Origin: CBDUEF01 sp018063485
GTDB taxonomy: Bacteria > Pseudomonadota > Alphaproteobacteria > Rhodobacterales > Rhodobacteraceae
Length of the DNA: 64,000 nt
Direction of reading: 5' to 3'
Assembly (NCBI GenBank): GCA_037045435.1
Contig: JBAOID010000011.1
Span: forward strand, 1 to 64,000
The notes under the pieces were generated by a model, which saw only the letters and a program-made list of their open reading frames with translations, searched no databases and was not told the DNA's origin. The translations under genes and the position numbers were made by a program. This document shows positions 43,556 through 53,093 of this stretch, piece after piece. Position 1 is the stretch's first letter. Every line of letters starts with the position of its first letter.

Positions 43556-46506
43556 TCCAAAGCCTCTGGGCCGACGATTTCTGCCGTTGCGCGATCAGAC
43601 ATTTCCCATTCCCCATAGCGCGCAAGGTGATCGTAATCCCCTTCGAACCGATCCTGAAACACGGCTCGGCGCGCGGTATAGCCGGTTTCCCGGGTCTGAT
43701 ACTGTTCGATGAGGTGGATCAGCTTTTCCCAGACATCGGCCAGGAGTTCAGGGGTTATCGCGGTTTCAATCGCTTTCTCGCCCGCCCCCAGGCCGATGTA
43801 GCTGATCATTTCCACCTCGCATGGCCCCAAATCCTTAAACCCGCCGCGTTCGGCCATAGCGGCCGCCAGCAGCAATTGCTTGTCATATTCACTTTGCTGC
43901 CTTTCACTGGGTGGGCTGCCGGTCTTGTAATCCATGATCAGCAGCTTGCCATTCGGCAGGCGATCAATCCGGTCGGGGGTGCCAAACAGGGTGAAAGGCA
44001 AAGGATCCAGCCGAAGCGCGCCTTGCGTCTCGATGGCCTGGGGGGTGCCGCCGTATTTGCTGTCTTGCGTCAGGATGTGACCTGCTGCGCGCTCCAGGCG
44101 GGCAAGCCAAAACACGCGGGCGGCGGGAAATGGGGTTTCAGCAGCAAGAACTTCGGCCGCGATCTTCATAAGGCGGTGAAAGGCCATGTCTCGCGTCTCA
44201 TCGACAACGCGCTCACGGACAAACCGTTCCAGGATTTTGTGAAAGACATTGCCACGATCGCGCGGATCGGGGGCTTGGCGCAAAGGGTCAAGCGGCGACA
44301 GGCGCAAGATGTAGCGCGCGTAAATTGCATAGGGATCCCGGATCAACCGCGCGATATTGGTGAGTGACAGTTTTTCAGGGCGCGCGGTAACCGGCGGTCG
44401 TGGTTGTGGGCGTTTGGCCGGTTTCAAGCGGGGATCGTGACGCATTTCAGGCGTTGGTGCATCAAGCACCCGTGCCAAATCGAGCCAATAGCGCCCACGC
44501 GTTCGCATCTGTGAAACCGCGTCGCGGCCGCGCTGATCGGGCAAGCCATCCATCAGGTTGAGCAAACGGTTGAGCCAGCGTGATGGCACGGTTTCTGCCT
44601 CGGCGTCTCGACTTGAGCGGGTGATGATCACGCGCGGCGCAGCAATGGCCTGCTGGTAATCATGCGCGGAAAGGCCGATCTGTCGTTCGGGCAACAATAG
44701 CCCCGCATCCTTGCGCATTTGCCGATTAAGCCACGGGTCTGGCGGCGGCAGTCTTGGCCAGATGCCATCATTCATTCCCCCCAGAATGACCAGCTCTGCC
44801 CCCTGAACCCGTGCCTCGAGCGTGCCCCAGATCATGATTTTCGGATGGGGGTGGACCGAGTCGCGCACCTCACCACGGGTCAGCAGCGCCAATACCAGAG
44901 CGCGATAGTCAAATGGGGTGAAAAGTCCACCGTGCACGGCTTCGTCGGCAAGATCGTCCATCAAAGTCAGTGCTGCTGTACCCGCCTCTTTCAGCCACAG
45001 AGCGCCCGACCCCGTTCGGCCCGGTCCGGCGGCAAGCGTTTCACTCAACATGCGGTGACGGGCGACGTGCTCGGCAAGCGGCGCGGTCCGGATTTCGTCA
45101 AGCCCGCAGATGCAATTTGATAACCATTCTGCCCAAGCCAGCGCTCCGGGTTTGCCTGATGCCGCTGCCCATGCTCTCAATGCGTTGCCATCGGGAAACG
45201 CCGGCCCCTCGCGGCGCAACTTCAATTCAAGATCGCGTGTGAAAAGCAAATGTTGTCCGCGCTCGGCACCTGACCCGGTCAGCGGATGTTTCAAGAGCAC
45301 CAAAAGCCGGTCAGACGTCAGCTTTTCCCCGGTCAGGTCCGCAACATGCCGCAAGAACCGCCCCGGCGCAGAAAGCGACAGCGGCTTGCCGGCGGAATCG
45401 TCGGGCAGGATGCCCCAGCGGTCAAGCACGGCGGTAACTTGCCGGGTCAGGGTCCGGTCAGGGGTGATCAGGGCCGCCGTTGTTCCCGTTTCAGCAGCTT
45501 CGCGCAGGATCAGGGCGATTGCCGTGGCCTCCTGGCGTTGGGATTGCGCCTCAATCAGACTGATTTCCTGCGTTGCCGCTGTAAGATCAGGCAGTAGCGG
45601 CCCTTCTTGCAGCCAACGATCAGTAACCGGGGCGGGGCGAAGCGAGAGCGAAATCAGTTTGTTGCGCTCAGGATTGGGCGGGTCGGCCCGGTGCCATTCC
45701 TGCGTGTCGGCTGGAGAAAGGCCCAGCCGATCAAGAAGCCTGCGAAAACGAAACTGCGGATGATCCTCGGCAGTCATCGCATCTGACATAGAGTCCCAGA
45801 CTTCGGCGGGCATATCGGGATCAAAGCCCGGCAAGATCAGCGCACCTTGTGGCAGACTGGCGACCAGTTGCATGAGTTGCAAGGTGGTTCCGCGCGAACC
45901 GGTAGAGCCCGCGATCAGTACGGGATTGGCGGGCGGCGCGATTTTCCACTGCTCGGCCAGATTTCCCACAGCGAGGCGTTGGCGTGATTCGACATCAAGC
46001 ACCTCGCTATCTTCGAAGACCGGTGTAATCAGACGGAGGAATTCTTGCGAGCGCTCCCAATGTGCGGAATGACCAGATACATCCAGATCTGCGACAGTTT
46101 TGGGTGACACGCCTTCACCGTGCATTTCGTCCATCAGTCCGGCAAGGGAATCGGCCAGATCATAGAGGGCAGAGCGTGGGGCAAGGTCGGGCTGCGCATC
46201 CAGAAGTTTGCTGATCAATTGAGCAAGTTGCAACCGACGTCGCAGGGCCGGAGCAGCCTCGGGCAAATCGGCCAAAATGGGCAGATTGGTAATCAGCCGG
46301 ATGCGGGGCAGGATCATCGCCCCCGTTTCGGTAAGGATCTGTAGTACCCGCCGTTGCATGCGGGTAGTGTTCACGATCAGCGTGACGCCTGCCATTGCTT
46401 CGGGTGGCTGGCCGATCATCCGCGCCCGCAACCCTGCCACCAACTTGCGGGGAAAATCCACGCCGGGTGGCAGGGTAAAGACGCGAGGGCCGGAGGCTTC
46501 AAACAT
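43552..46506 (-). CDS. addB: double-strand break repair protein AddB
   Basis: AddB is the partner of AddA, with an inactive helicase fold that recognises regulatory sequence and an active C-terminal nuclease. The 984-residue product has the family opening FTLPPGVDFPRKLVAGLRAR, GSTGSRGTTLQLMQLVASLP, LGGMNDGIWPRLPPPDPWLN and the nuclease motif KLLIMDYKTGSPPSERQQSE. The ATG at 46506 (MFEASGPRVF) is chosen because it overlaps the murU stop by eight bases; the longer frame from 46563 lies inside murU. No frame break is seen. Confidence 0.95.
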   Translation of the reverse strand: MFEASGPRVFTLPPGVDFPRKLVAGLRARMIGQPPEAMAGVTLIVNTTRMQRRVLQILTETGAMILPRIRLITNLPILADLPEAAPALRRRLQLAQLISKLLDAQPDLAPRSALYDLADSLAGLMDEMHGEGVSPKTVADLDVSGHSAHWERSQEFLRLITPVFEDSEVLDVESRQRLAVGNLAEQWKIAPPANPVLIAGSTGSRGTTLQLMQLVASLPQGALILPGFDPDMPAEVWDSMSDAMTAEDHPQFRFRRLLDRLGLSPADTQEWHRADPPNPERNKLISLSLRPAPVTDRWLQEGPLLPDLTAATQEISLIEAQSQRQEATAIALILREAAETGTTAALITPDRTLTRQVTAVLDRWGILPDDSAGKPLSLSAPGRFLRHVADLTGEKLTSDRLLVLLKHPLTGSGAERGQHLLFTRDLELKLRREGPAFPDGNALRAWAAASGKPGALAWAEWLSNCICGLDEIRTAPLAEHVARHRMLSETLAAGPGRTGSGALWLKEAGTAALTLMDDLADEAVHGGLFTPFDYRALVLALLTRGEVRDSVHPHPKIMIWGTLEARVQGAELVILGGMNDGIWPRLPPPDPWLNRQMRKDAGLLLPERQIGLSAHDYQQAIAAPRVIITRSSRDAEAETVPSRWLNRLLNLMDGLPDQRGRDAVSQMRTRGRYWLDLARVLDAPTPEMRHDPRLKPAKRPQPRPPVTARPEKLSLTNIARLIRDPYAIYARYILRLSPLDPLRQAPDPRDRGNVFHKILERFVRERVVDETRDMAFHRLMKIAAEVLAAETPFPAARVFWLARLERAAGHILTQDSKYGGTPQAIETQGALRLDPLPFTLFGTPDRIDRLPNGKLLIMDYKTGSPPSERQQSEYDKQLLLAAAMAERGGFKDLGPCEVEMISYIGLGAGEKAIETAITPELLADVWEKLIHLIEQYQTRETGYTARRAVFQDRFEGDYDHLARYGEWEMSDRATAEIVGPEALE

Positions 46507-47194
46507 TGACGGATCCAAGCAGGGCTTCGGCCTTTGCAATAGAGCTGGGTTGGCCAACATCACACCAACCGCCGCTATGGATCAGACCATAGGCCCTGCC
46601 GCGTGCGATCATCAGATCCCAAAGCCGGTTCAGGGAAAATACGGCTTCTGGAATCGTCACCAACAGATCAGGGCGGATGATTTGCGCACCAAGGTAGATC
46701 AACCCTTCCGCCCCATTGGCCCGACTCAACCTGCCTTGCTCTTGCCACAGAAAATCGCCCTTGCCACTGTGTCCGATGGCTTTTTCCGCAGGCAAAAGCA
46801 ACAAAAGCGCGTCCATCCGGCTCTCATCCCAGGCAGCCATCAATTGCATCAAGGGGTTTTCGCCGGTCCAGACCGCATCAGAGTTCAAGGTCAGAACCGG
46901 ACCCTCCCCCAGAAGCGGCAGGGCTGCGCGTAATCCGCCGCCGGTTTCAAGAATTTGCTCGCGCTCCCAGGAGAAGGTGATGTTTCGCCCGGCCAAATAC
47001 CGTTCCACCTGATTGCCCCGATAATGCAGGTTGGCCACCCGTCGCTGTATATGGGCGGCATCTGCGAGGGCGAGGGCGTGGTCGATCAAAGGTTTGCCCG
47101 CCACTTCAACCATGGGCTTGGGCTTGTCTGCCGTCAGTGCCGCCATTCTGGTGCCGAAACCTGCGGCAAACAACATCAAGGGAAATGGCTGCAT
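46499..47194 (-). CDS. murU: MurU-like N-acetylmuramate 1-phosphate uridylyltransferase
   Basis: The 231-residue nucleotidyltransferase starts MQPFPLMLFAAGFGTRMAAL (the GxGTRM signature), then KPMVEVAGKPLIDHAL, LETGGGLRAALPLL and LTLNSDAVW with the metal Asp. In the AmgK-MurU salvage pathway this enzyme makes UDP-MurNAc from MurNAc 1-phosphate during cell-wall recycling. The assignment as MurU rather than another sugar-1-phosphate transferase comes from the overlapping upstream kinase gene of AmgK type. Confidence 0.87.
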   Translation of the reverse strand: MQPFPLMLFAAGFGTRMAALTADKPKPMVEVAGKPLIDHALALADAAHIQRRVANLHYRGNQVERYLAGRNITFSWEREQILETGGGLRAALPLLGEGPVLTLNSDAVWTGENPLMQLMAAWDESRMDALLLLLPAEKAIGHSGKGDFLWQEQGRLSRANGAEGLIYLGAQIIRPDLLVTIPEAVFSLNRLWDLMIARGRAYGLIHSGGWCDVGQPSSIAKAEALLGSVNV

Positions 47195-48181
47195 TGTTTT
47201 CCTATCCGGGCCAGAACTTCGGGGGTGGGTTCAGGAAGCAATTCCTCGCAGAACCGGGCGACATCTGCCAGCGCAGGGTGCCCAAGGTTGCGCTGCAATT
47301 GTCCCCAGACGCGCGGGATCAGTGGTAAATAGCCGGGCTTGCCACTTTTCAGGCAAAGCCTTGCGAAGATCCCGATTATGCGCAGGGCGCGCTGGGCACC
47401 CAAGGCGGCATAGCTTGCCGTAAAATCCGATGCCCCGGTTGCGGTTATGAACTGTTTCACCACGGCGGATTCAATTTCGACCGAAACGTCGCGCCGGGCG
47501 TCCTGCATCAGTGAAACCAGATCGTAACCCGGCTGCCCCATCTGGGCGAGTTGAAAATCAAGCAGCCCCACCCGCGCAAGACCTGCTCGCGCTGGCAGCC
47601 ACAGCAGGTTTTCGGCGTGATAATCGCGCAGGATCATCACTCTGGGTCCGTCGGCGTGGCGCGACAGCACATCTGCAAGGGCGGTGCGGAAGGCGGAAGT
47701 GGGCACACGCTCACCAGTGGCGGCAAAGCGATACCAATCCAGCGCAAGACATGCCGCATCCGCCCAATCCAGCGCCGACAGGTCGTTCAATCCCTGTGGT
47801 GCCGGGTGTGCTTGCAGGTGCAGCAAGACGTTGGTAGCGGCGGTGTACAGTGTATTTTCCCGCCCGGAATTCAGACCGGATCAGTCGTGCATATGTGTCG
47901 TTTCCCAGATCCTCCAGCAGCAGGAAGCCGTTGGTCAGGTCTCTGGCCATGATCCGGGGGGCCGACAGCCCCAATGCGCGTAAATGCGTAGCGATGCGAA
48001 TGAAATCAGCCGGATCATCACCCTTGCCAGGAGGTGCATCCATCAAGACAGCGGTTTCGCCATTCAGCGAAAGCCTGTCATAGCTGCGATCCGAGGCATC
48101 TCCGGCAAGAAAGGCCCGATGTGCCGCACCCCAGCCGGTTGTTTTCAGGAAGGTCCGGGAAAGGGTGTGTCTCTCAGACAA
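47176..48181 (-). CDS. amgK: AmgK-like cell-wall sugar kinase, aminoglycoside phosphotransferase fold (frameshifted)
   Basis: AmgK phosphorylates MurNAc or GlcNAc at the anomeric position and feeds MurU. The N-terminal part MSERHTLSRTFLKTTGWGAA, AGDASDRSYDRLSL, FLLLEDLGNDTYARLI and the C-terminal part (YTAATNVLLHLQAHPAPQGL, MILRDYHAENLLWLP with the catalytic Asp, VGLLDFQLAQMG) are in different frames. One extra base near 47868 explains the break; the corrected protein has about 334 residues. It overlaps tsaE by eight bases and murU by 19. Confidence 0.87.
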
Positions 48182-48662
48182 AGGTTCCGCCCCACTCTTG
48201 GTTCAGGGCCGCAATGAACTGAGGGTGGTTCGGGGCTGAAATGGTCACTCTGCGGCCCTCGTCTGCGTGTAACATTGTGATCGCAATCGCTTTGGGCGGC
48301 AAAAACTTTCCCATCCGCTCTGGCCATTCGATCAGGCAAATCGCTGTCTTGAACGCCTCTTCAAGGCCAAGCTCGAAAACCTCATCAGGGTGGCTGAGGC
48401 GGTAAAGATCGGCATGCCAGATTTCGACTTCGGCTGCGTCATAGGTTTGGACCAGGGTGAAGGTCGGCGAGGGGACATCCTCGTTTCGTCCCAGCCGAGT
48501 CTGGATGATTGAGCGCGCGAGGTGGGTTTTCCCTGCCCCAATCGGCCCAGACAGAAGCACAACATCACCCGCAACCAGGCGCGGCGCAATCCATTCACCC
48601 AGCAAGGTGGTGGATTGCTGCGAAGGAAGGAAAATCTGAAGTGTTGGAACTGTGTTGGGCAT
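48174..48662 (-). CDS. tsaE: tRNA threonylcarbamoyladenosine biosynthesis ATPase TsaE
   Basis: TsaE is the ATPase that resets the TsaBDE complex making t6A37 in tRNAs. The 162-residue product has the Walker A VVLLSGPIGAGKTHLARSII, switch I DVPSPTFTLVQTY, and EIWHADLYRLSHPDEVFELG followed by ICLIEWPERMG. The length matches the family. It lies between the PAS-domain gene and amgK in one direction. Confidence 0.96.
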   Translation of the reverse strand: MPNTVPTLQIFLPSQQSTTLLGEWIAPRLVAGDVVLLSGPIGAGKTHLARSIIQTRLGRNEDVPSPTFTLVQTYDAAEVEIWHADLYRLSHPDEVFELGLEEAFKTAICLIEWPERMGKFLPPKAIAITMLHADEGRRVTISAPNHPQFIAALNQEWGGTFV

Positions 48663-48708
48663 GGGCCAACACTAACCTTCAATGCAGCCGCCGCAAGCCG
48701 GGAAGCGG

Positions 48709-50271
48709 TCAGGCAGATTGACGTTGCGCACCTTTGGCCAATCGTGGCTTGTCGGTCTTGTTCGCGGTAAGCGGACGAAACTCCGTCAACGTCGCCCCTC
48801 CCGCCAGGGGGGCTACCCGGCATTGCACTTCGCGACCGTCCAGCAGCCGTGTGTCTGCCTGCCATTCCAGGCGGTTGCCGACCATCGCGCTGAAACTCTC
48901 GATTTCAGCCCAAAGCGCGCTGGGCGTTGAAAGGGCGCGCCAATGCTGAGCCATGCTTTGCATGGTGTTTTCTGCCAGTGTAGCACCGGGGTCATTGCCC
49001 CAAAGCTCGGTATAGGCCCTGTTGGACATGACCAGTTGCCCCGATTGCGCAAAGACGGCGACCGCAACATTCAAGGTATCAATCACGGATTGCCCCAGAT
49101 CAAGATCCGCCCGATAGCGACGCGTGCGCAGCATTTCAGATGAGATATCTTCAATCATCAGTGCCAGAGCGCCATTTGGGTGCGGGCGCCCGATAACCCG
49201 GAAGATTTGCCCATCTGGCAGGTTCCAGGTTTCTTCATAAAGCCCCGAGGCCGCCGCCCGTTCCATATTTACGATCTGGTGCCGCCAGTCGTGATAATCT
49301 TTGGGTTCCGGGATCATATTGCGATCCCGCATCGCATCAAGGAACGCTGTCAGAGAGGGACGTAGCGTCAGAAAATCGACGGGTAATCCGGTAAGATCAA
49401 GCAGGGCGGGGTTGAACAGGTGCAAATGACGCTGATCATCAAAAATGGCGAGGCCAATGGGCAGTTGCGCGAAGGTCTTTGTCAGGGTTTGCATGAAATC
49501 ACGCAGCGAGGCCTCGGCCGTGACGGCGGCATCACAAGGCAAAGCGAACAAAAGCCGCCCGGTGCCTTCGGGTTCGGATGTCACCTCAAACCACAAGATA
49601 CTTCCGCCAGGAAAGGCCACGCTTTGTCTTTGATTGCGCAAGGCCAAGGTTGAGGAAATTCGGTCAAACAAGCGCGGCAAAGGCCAACTGAGTGCCTTGC
49701 CGGGCACAAGATGATCTGCGACCAACATCAGGTAGGTTGAATTGGACCAGATCACGTCCCCGGTGCTATTTTCGCGCCAGATCAGAATCGGAGACTTGGC
49801 GGCGGTCTGGCGCAACAAGGCCAACTCATCAGTCATGGCGCGAAGCGTCAAGGCGTTGGGCCCGGACGCGCCGACAGCGGCCGACGGGTCGCTGAGGCGG
49901 ATGCGTACAAGCCCTCCGCGCATATCCGCCTCGACCAGAAGCGGCCTTCCCGCTTCGGGTTCGGAATAATGCGTGACTACGCCCTCAAGCCTCAGCCGGT
50001 CAGGCAAATCGCTGAAATCATCGAGATGCGGCGCAAGATAGCCTGACAGTTTTGCCCAGGGCGATCCGGTGATCTGGATGGTGCTGAGCAAGGCACGGGC
50101 GTTGGACGTGCTGTCGACAAGGGTTTCGCCGTCGAAAAGAAAGGCCGCAACCGAGTCACTGTCCTGAAAAATGCTGAATTGCGGGCGCTTATCCTGTCTG
50201 GAAAACCACATCAGAACCGCAACACCAAGCGTGGCAGCAAAGGTTGCCGTCGCGATCATTTCAATCAGCAT
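48709..50271 (-). CDS. PAS-domain protein with N-terminal membrane helix, no kinase domain
   Basis: The 520-residue product has one N-terminal membrane helix (ATATFAATLGVAVLMWFSRQ) and two or three PAS-like units (ILIWRENSTGDVIWSNSTYL near residue 165; LPIGLAIFDDQRHLHLFNPA near 285; LNVAVAVFAQSGQLVMSNRA near 405). It stops without a recognisable HisKA or ATPase domain; the last residues LTANKTDKPRLAKGAQRQSA are polar. Such truncated sensor-like proteins are common in this gene context in Rhodobacteraceae. Possibly a sensory partner of the adjacent RegB, which is inference. The start at 50271 is chosen for AGAGGT upstream. Confidence 0.8.
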   Translation of the reverse strand: MLIEMIATATFAATLGVAVLMWFSRQDKRPQFSIFQDSDSVAAFLFDGETLVDSTSNARALLSTIQITGSPWAKLSGYLAPHLDDFSDLPDRLRLEGVVTHYSEPEAGRPLLVEADMRGGLVRIRLSDPSAAVGASGPNALTLRAMTDELALLRQTAAKSPILIWRENSTGDVIWSNSTYLMLVADHLVPGKALSWPLPRLFDRISSTLALRNQRQSVAFPGGSILWFEVTSEPEGTGRLLFALPCDAAVTAEASLRDFMQTLTKTFAQLPIGLAIFDDQRHLHLFNPALLDLTGLPVDFLTLRPSLTAFLDAMRDRNMIPEPKDYHDWRHQIVNMERAAASGLYEETWNLPDGQIFRVIGRPHPNGALALMIEDISSEMLRTRRYRADLDLGQSVIDTLNVAVAVFAQSGQLVMSNRAYTELWGNDPGATLAENTMQSMAQHWRALSTPSALWAEIESFSAMVGNRLEWQADTRLLDGREVQCRVAPLAGGATLTEFRPLTANKTDKPRLAKGAQRQSA

Positions 50272-50374
50272 TCCATAGCACCTCTGGCTGCCACACGGCT
50301 GCAACTTAAGCGCGATCTTATTAATAGGAAATTAATTCCAAGGCGAAAGCCGGCGTGGGCTGAAAAAAACGCCG

Positions 50375-51755
50375 TTACGCGATCAGCTGATTCTCTCCAA
50401 GCCCCGCCTGTGTTGTTGCAAGCAGGTCACTGCTGGACCAAATGACTTCGACAATTGCCCCACACCGGCTTGGCCGTTCGTTCTCTGACAGGAATGGATC
50501 GGCGGCATTGGCAAAGGAAAGCTCCGCGCCCGTGCGTTCCAGCAATGTCTTGGCTATGAAAAGACCAAGACCCATACCTTCATATTCCGGGCGCTCTTGC
50601 GTGGGAACCTCGGCCCGGCGAGATCGAACAAAGGGATCACCAATCCTGCCGATCACCTGAGCCGGAAACCCGTTGCCATCGTCGATGATTCTTAAGACCA
50701 GCCGGGACTCTGGACCAATCGGCATCAATCCAGACAGTGCTGCGGGAGAAATCCACGGCGTTTTGCACCAGATTTCGCAGGCCATGGATCAACTCTGGCC
50801 GGCGCCGGATGTTCGGTTCACGCAAGTCGGCTTGAAGCGCTATATCAATGATGACCGCTTTTCCGCGCTCCAAATGGGGTTCTGCGGCTTCGCGCAAAAT
50901 CGCACTGAGGGGTGCATTGCGAAGATGCAAATCGTCTTTCCCGGCCTTGCCCATCGAGCGCAGGATGTCGCGACAACGATCTGCCTGATCGCGGATCAGC
51001 CGGGCGTCTTCAAGCATTTCAGGGTGATCGGCCAGCTCGTCGATCATTTCACTGCTGACCAACTTGATGGTGGCCAAAGGCGTGCCAAGCTCATGTGCGG
51101 CTGCCGCGACGACACCGCCAAGGTCGGTCAGCTTCTGTTCTCGGGCCAACGCCATTTGCGTGGCGAGCAGGGCGTCGGACATGGATCTCATTTCGGTGCC
51201 GATACGGCGGGAATAGAGGCCAAGGAAGACCACCCCGATTACCAGTGACAGCCAGAAACCAAACTCAAACAGACCGGGCAGCAAAAACTCCCGGCCATCC
51301 GCATAGCGCAACGGGATGTTGATAACAGCGATCACACTGACAAACAGAATAGCGCTGGCCCCCAGGATCAAAGTGGGCCGCAAGGCGAGTGCCGAAGCGG
51401 ATATCGTTACCGGAGTAAGAACCAGCAAAGCAAATGGATTGGCCAAACCGCCGGTCAGAAACAAGAGGAAGCTGAGCTGGGCCAGATCAAATAACAATGC
51501 GGCCAGCGCCTGATCTTCCGAAAGCAGCCGGTTTTGGGGAAAAATGCTGATCGAAACGATATTGGCGATAATCGCGGCTCCGATTGTCAAAAAGCACCAA
51601 CCAAGCGGAAGTTGGATCGCGTAAATCTGTGCTGCGGCAAGAATCGCTGTCAATTGGCCGAAGATCGCCAACCAGCGTAACAGTACCAGGGTGCGAAGCC
51701 GAAGCCAGCCGCTTCCCTTGCGGGTAAAAAGGGTGTCTGCGGCAAAGCGTTGCAT
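50375..51755 (-). CDS. regB: redox sensor histidine kinase RegB/PrrB (frameshifted)
   Basis: RegB senses the redox state of the quinone pool and phosphorylates RegA, controlling respiration, photosynthesis, carbon and nitrogen fixation genes. It has six membrane helices, the quinone-linked loop TGGLANPFALLVLTPVTISA, the H-box VVAAAAHELGTPLATIKLVS, the redox Cys in DRCRDILRSMGKAG and the N-box HGLRNLVQNAVDFSRSTVWI. One extra base near 50712 breaks the frame; the ATP lid (LRIIDDGNGFPAQVIGRIGD, EGMGLGLFIAKTLLERTGAE) continues in another frame. Corrected length is about 459 residues. Divergent from the sco gene. Confidence 0.93.
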
Positions 51756-51837
51756 GGATCTGGCCTGTTAAAGATACATTGCAATTGATAAGGACAGCAT
51801 CCTGAGGGATCAATGATCAAGATGAAAAGGGCTTGAG

Positions 51838-52452
51838 ATGGTGAAGGTCTATGCAGGAATGGCGGCAGCAGCCATCGGGGCGCTTTTGGGTGGTACAGCC
51901 TGGTATATCAACGCCCAGCGCCATGCCGACATATATGCCGATTGTCGCGGCGGCACCGTTGGTGGCGGCGAGATTGGCGGGCCGTTTACACTTGTAAATG
52001 GTGAGGGCGTCACTGTGACCGACAAGGATGTGATCACCAAGCCTTCGTTGGTGTACTTTGGCTATACCTTTTGCCCGGATGTGTGTCCGCTTGATAACGC
52101 CAGAAACGCCGAGGCGGTTGATATTCTTGAAGAAAGCGGCCTTGAAGTAACCCCGGTCTTCATTTCGATCGACCCCGAGCGTGACACGCCGCAGGTGGTT
52201 CGCGAATTCGCCGGGAATCTGCATCCCAAGATGATCGGCTTGACCGGAACACCAGAGCAGGTTCAGGCCGCCTCAAAGGCCTACAAGACCTATTACAAGA
52301 AACATGATGACGGTGGTGAGTTCTATCTGATGGACCATTCAACCTTTACCTATCTGGTTGATCCGAAAAAAGGCTTCCTCGATTTCTTCAAACGCGAAGA
52401 CACGCCGGATCAGATGGCCAAACGCGTGGCCTGCTATATGAGCAAAGGTTAG
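51838..52452 (+). CDS. senC: Sco1/SenC/PrrC family copper-binding protein
   Basis: SenC/PrrC proteins deliver copper to cytochrome c oxidase and have been linked to RegB/PrrB signalling. The 204-residue product has a membrane anchor (YAGMAAAAIGALLGGTAWYI), the copper motif VYFGYTFCPDVCPLDNARNA, PVFISIDPERDTPQVVREF and the third ligand His in MDHSTFTYLVDP. It lies between regB (divergent) and regA (same strand), the standard regB-senC-regA arrangement. Confidence 0.95.
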   Translation: MVKVYAGMAAAAIGALLGGTAWYINAQRHADIYADCRGGTVGGGEIGGPFTLVNGEGVTVTDKDVITKPSLVYFGYTFCPDVCPLDNARNAEAVDILEESGLEVTPVFISIDPERDTPQVVREFAGNLHPKMIGLTGTPEQVQAASKAYKTYYKKHDDGGEFYLMDHSTFTYLVDPKKGFLDFFKREDTPDQMAKRVACYMSKG

Positions 52453-52521
52453 CGGCAGATTTGACGATTCCCTTGGATCGGCTTAGGTAGTCTGAAATCA
52501 GTTGATGAAGTGGGGAATGGA

Positions 52522-53076
52522 ATGTCGGAAGAGATTGGTCTGGAGTTGGGGGCCGACCGAACCCTTCTTTTGGTTGACGATGATGAACCCTTTGTAAAAC
52601 GTTTGGCCAAGGCGATGGAAAAGCGCGGCTTTTTGCCGGAAACCGCAGGAAGTGTGGCGGCGGGCAAGGCAATGGCGCTAAGCCGTCCTCCAGCCTATGC
52701 CGTGGTTGATTTGCGTCTTGAGGATGGCAACGGACTTGATGTTGTTGAGATCCTGCGGGAACGCCGGCCAGATTGCCGCGTGATCGTTCTTACCGGGTAT
52801 GGGGCGATTGCCACAGCGGTTGCGGCCGTGAAAATAGGGGCGATTGACTACCTGTCAAAGCCGGCAGATGCCAATGATGTAACGAATGCGCTATTGGCAA
52901 CCGGTGAGACGCTGCCCAAGCCGTCAGAAAACCCGATGTCGGCGGATCGGGTGCGGTGGGAGCATATTCAGCGGGTTTATGAAATGTGCGACCGCAATGT
53001 CTCAGAAACCGCGCGCCGGTTGTCGATGCACCGGCGCACGTTGCAGCGGATCTTGGCCAAGCGAAGCCCGCGCTAG
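52522..53076 (+). CDS. regA: response regulator RegA/PrrA/ActR
   Basis: The 184-residue two-domain regulator has a receiver with TLLLVDDDEPFVKRLAKAM (acidic pocket), AVVDLRLEDGNGLDVVEIL (phospho-acceptor Asp in VVDLRL), VIVLTGYGAIATAVAAVKIG and the Lys in IDYLSKPADA. The C-terminal Fis-type helix-turn-helix reads HIQRVYEMCDRNVSETARRL and SMHRRTLQRILAKRSPR, among the most conserved sequences of this family. The ATG at 52522 is chosen because GGGGAATGGA precedes it. It responds to RegB. Confidence 0.97.
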   Translation: MSEEIGLELGADRTLLLVDDDEPFVKRLAKAMEKRGFLPETAGSVAAGKAMALSRPPAYAVVDLRLEDGNGLDVVEILRERRPDCRVIVLTGYGAIATAVAAVKIGAIDYLSKPADANDVTNALLATGETLPKPSENPMSADRVRWEHIQRVYEMCDRNVSETARRLSMHRRTLQRILAKRSPR

Positions 53077-53093
53077 GGCAGTCCCGAAAGGGC

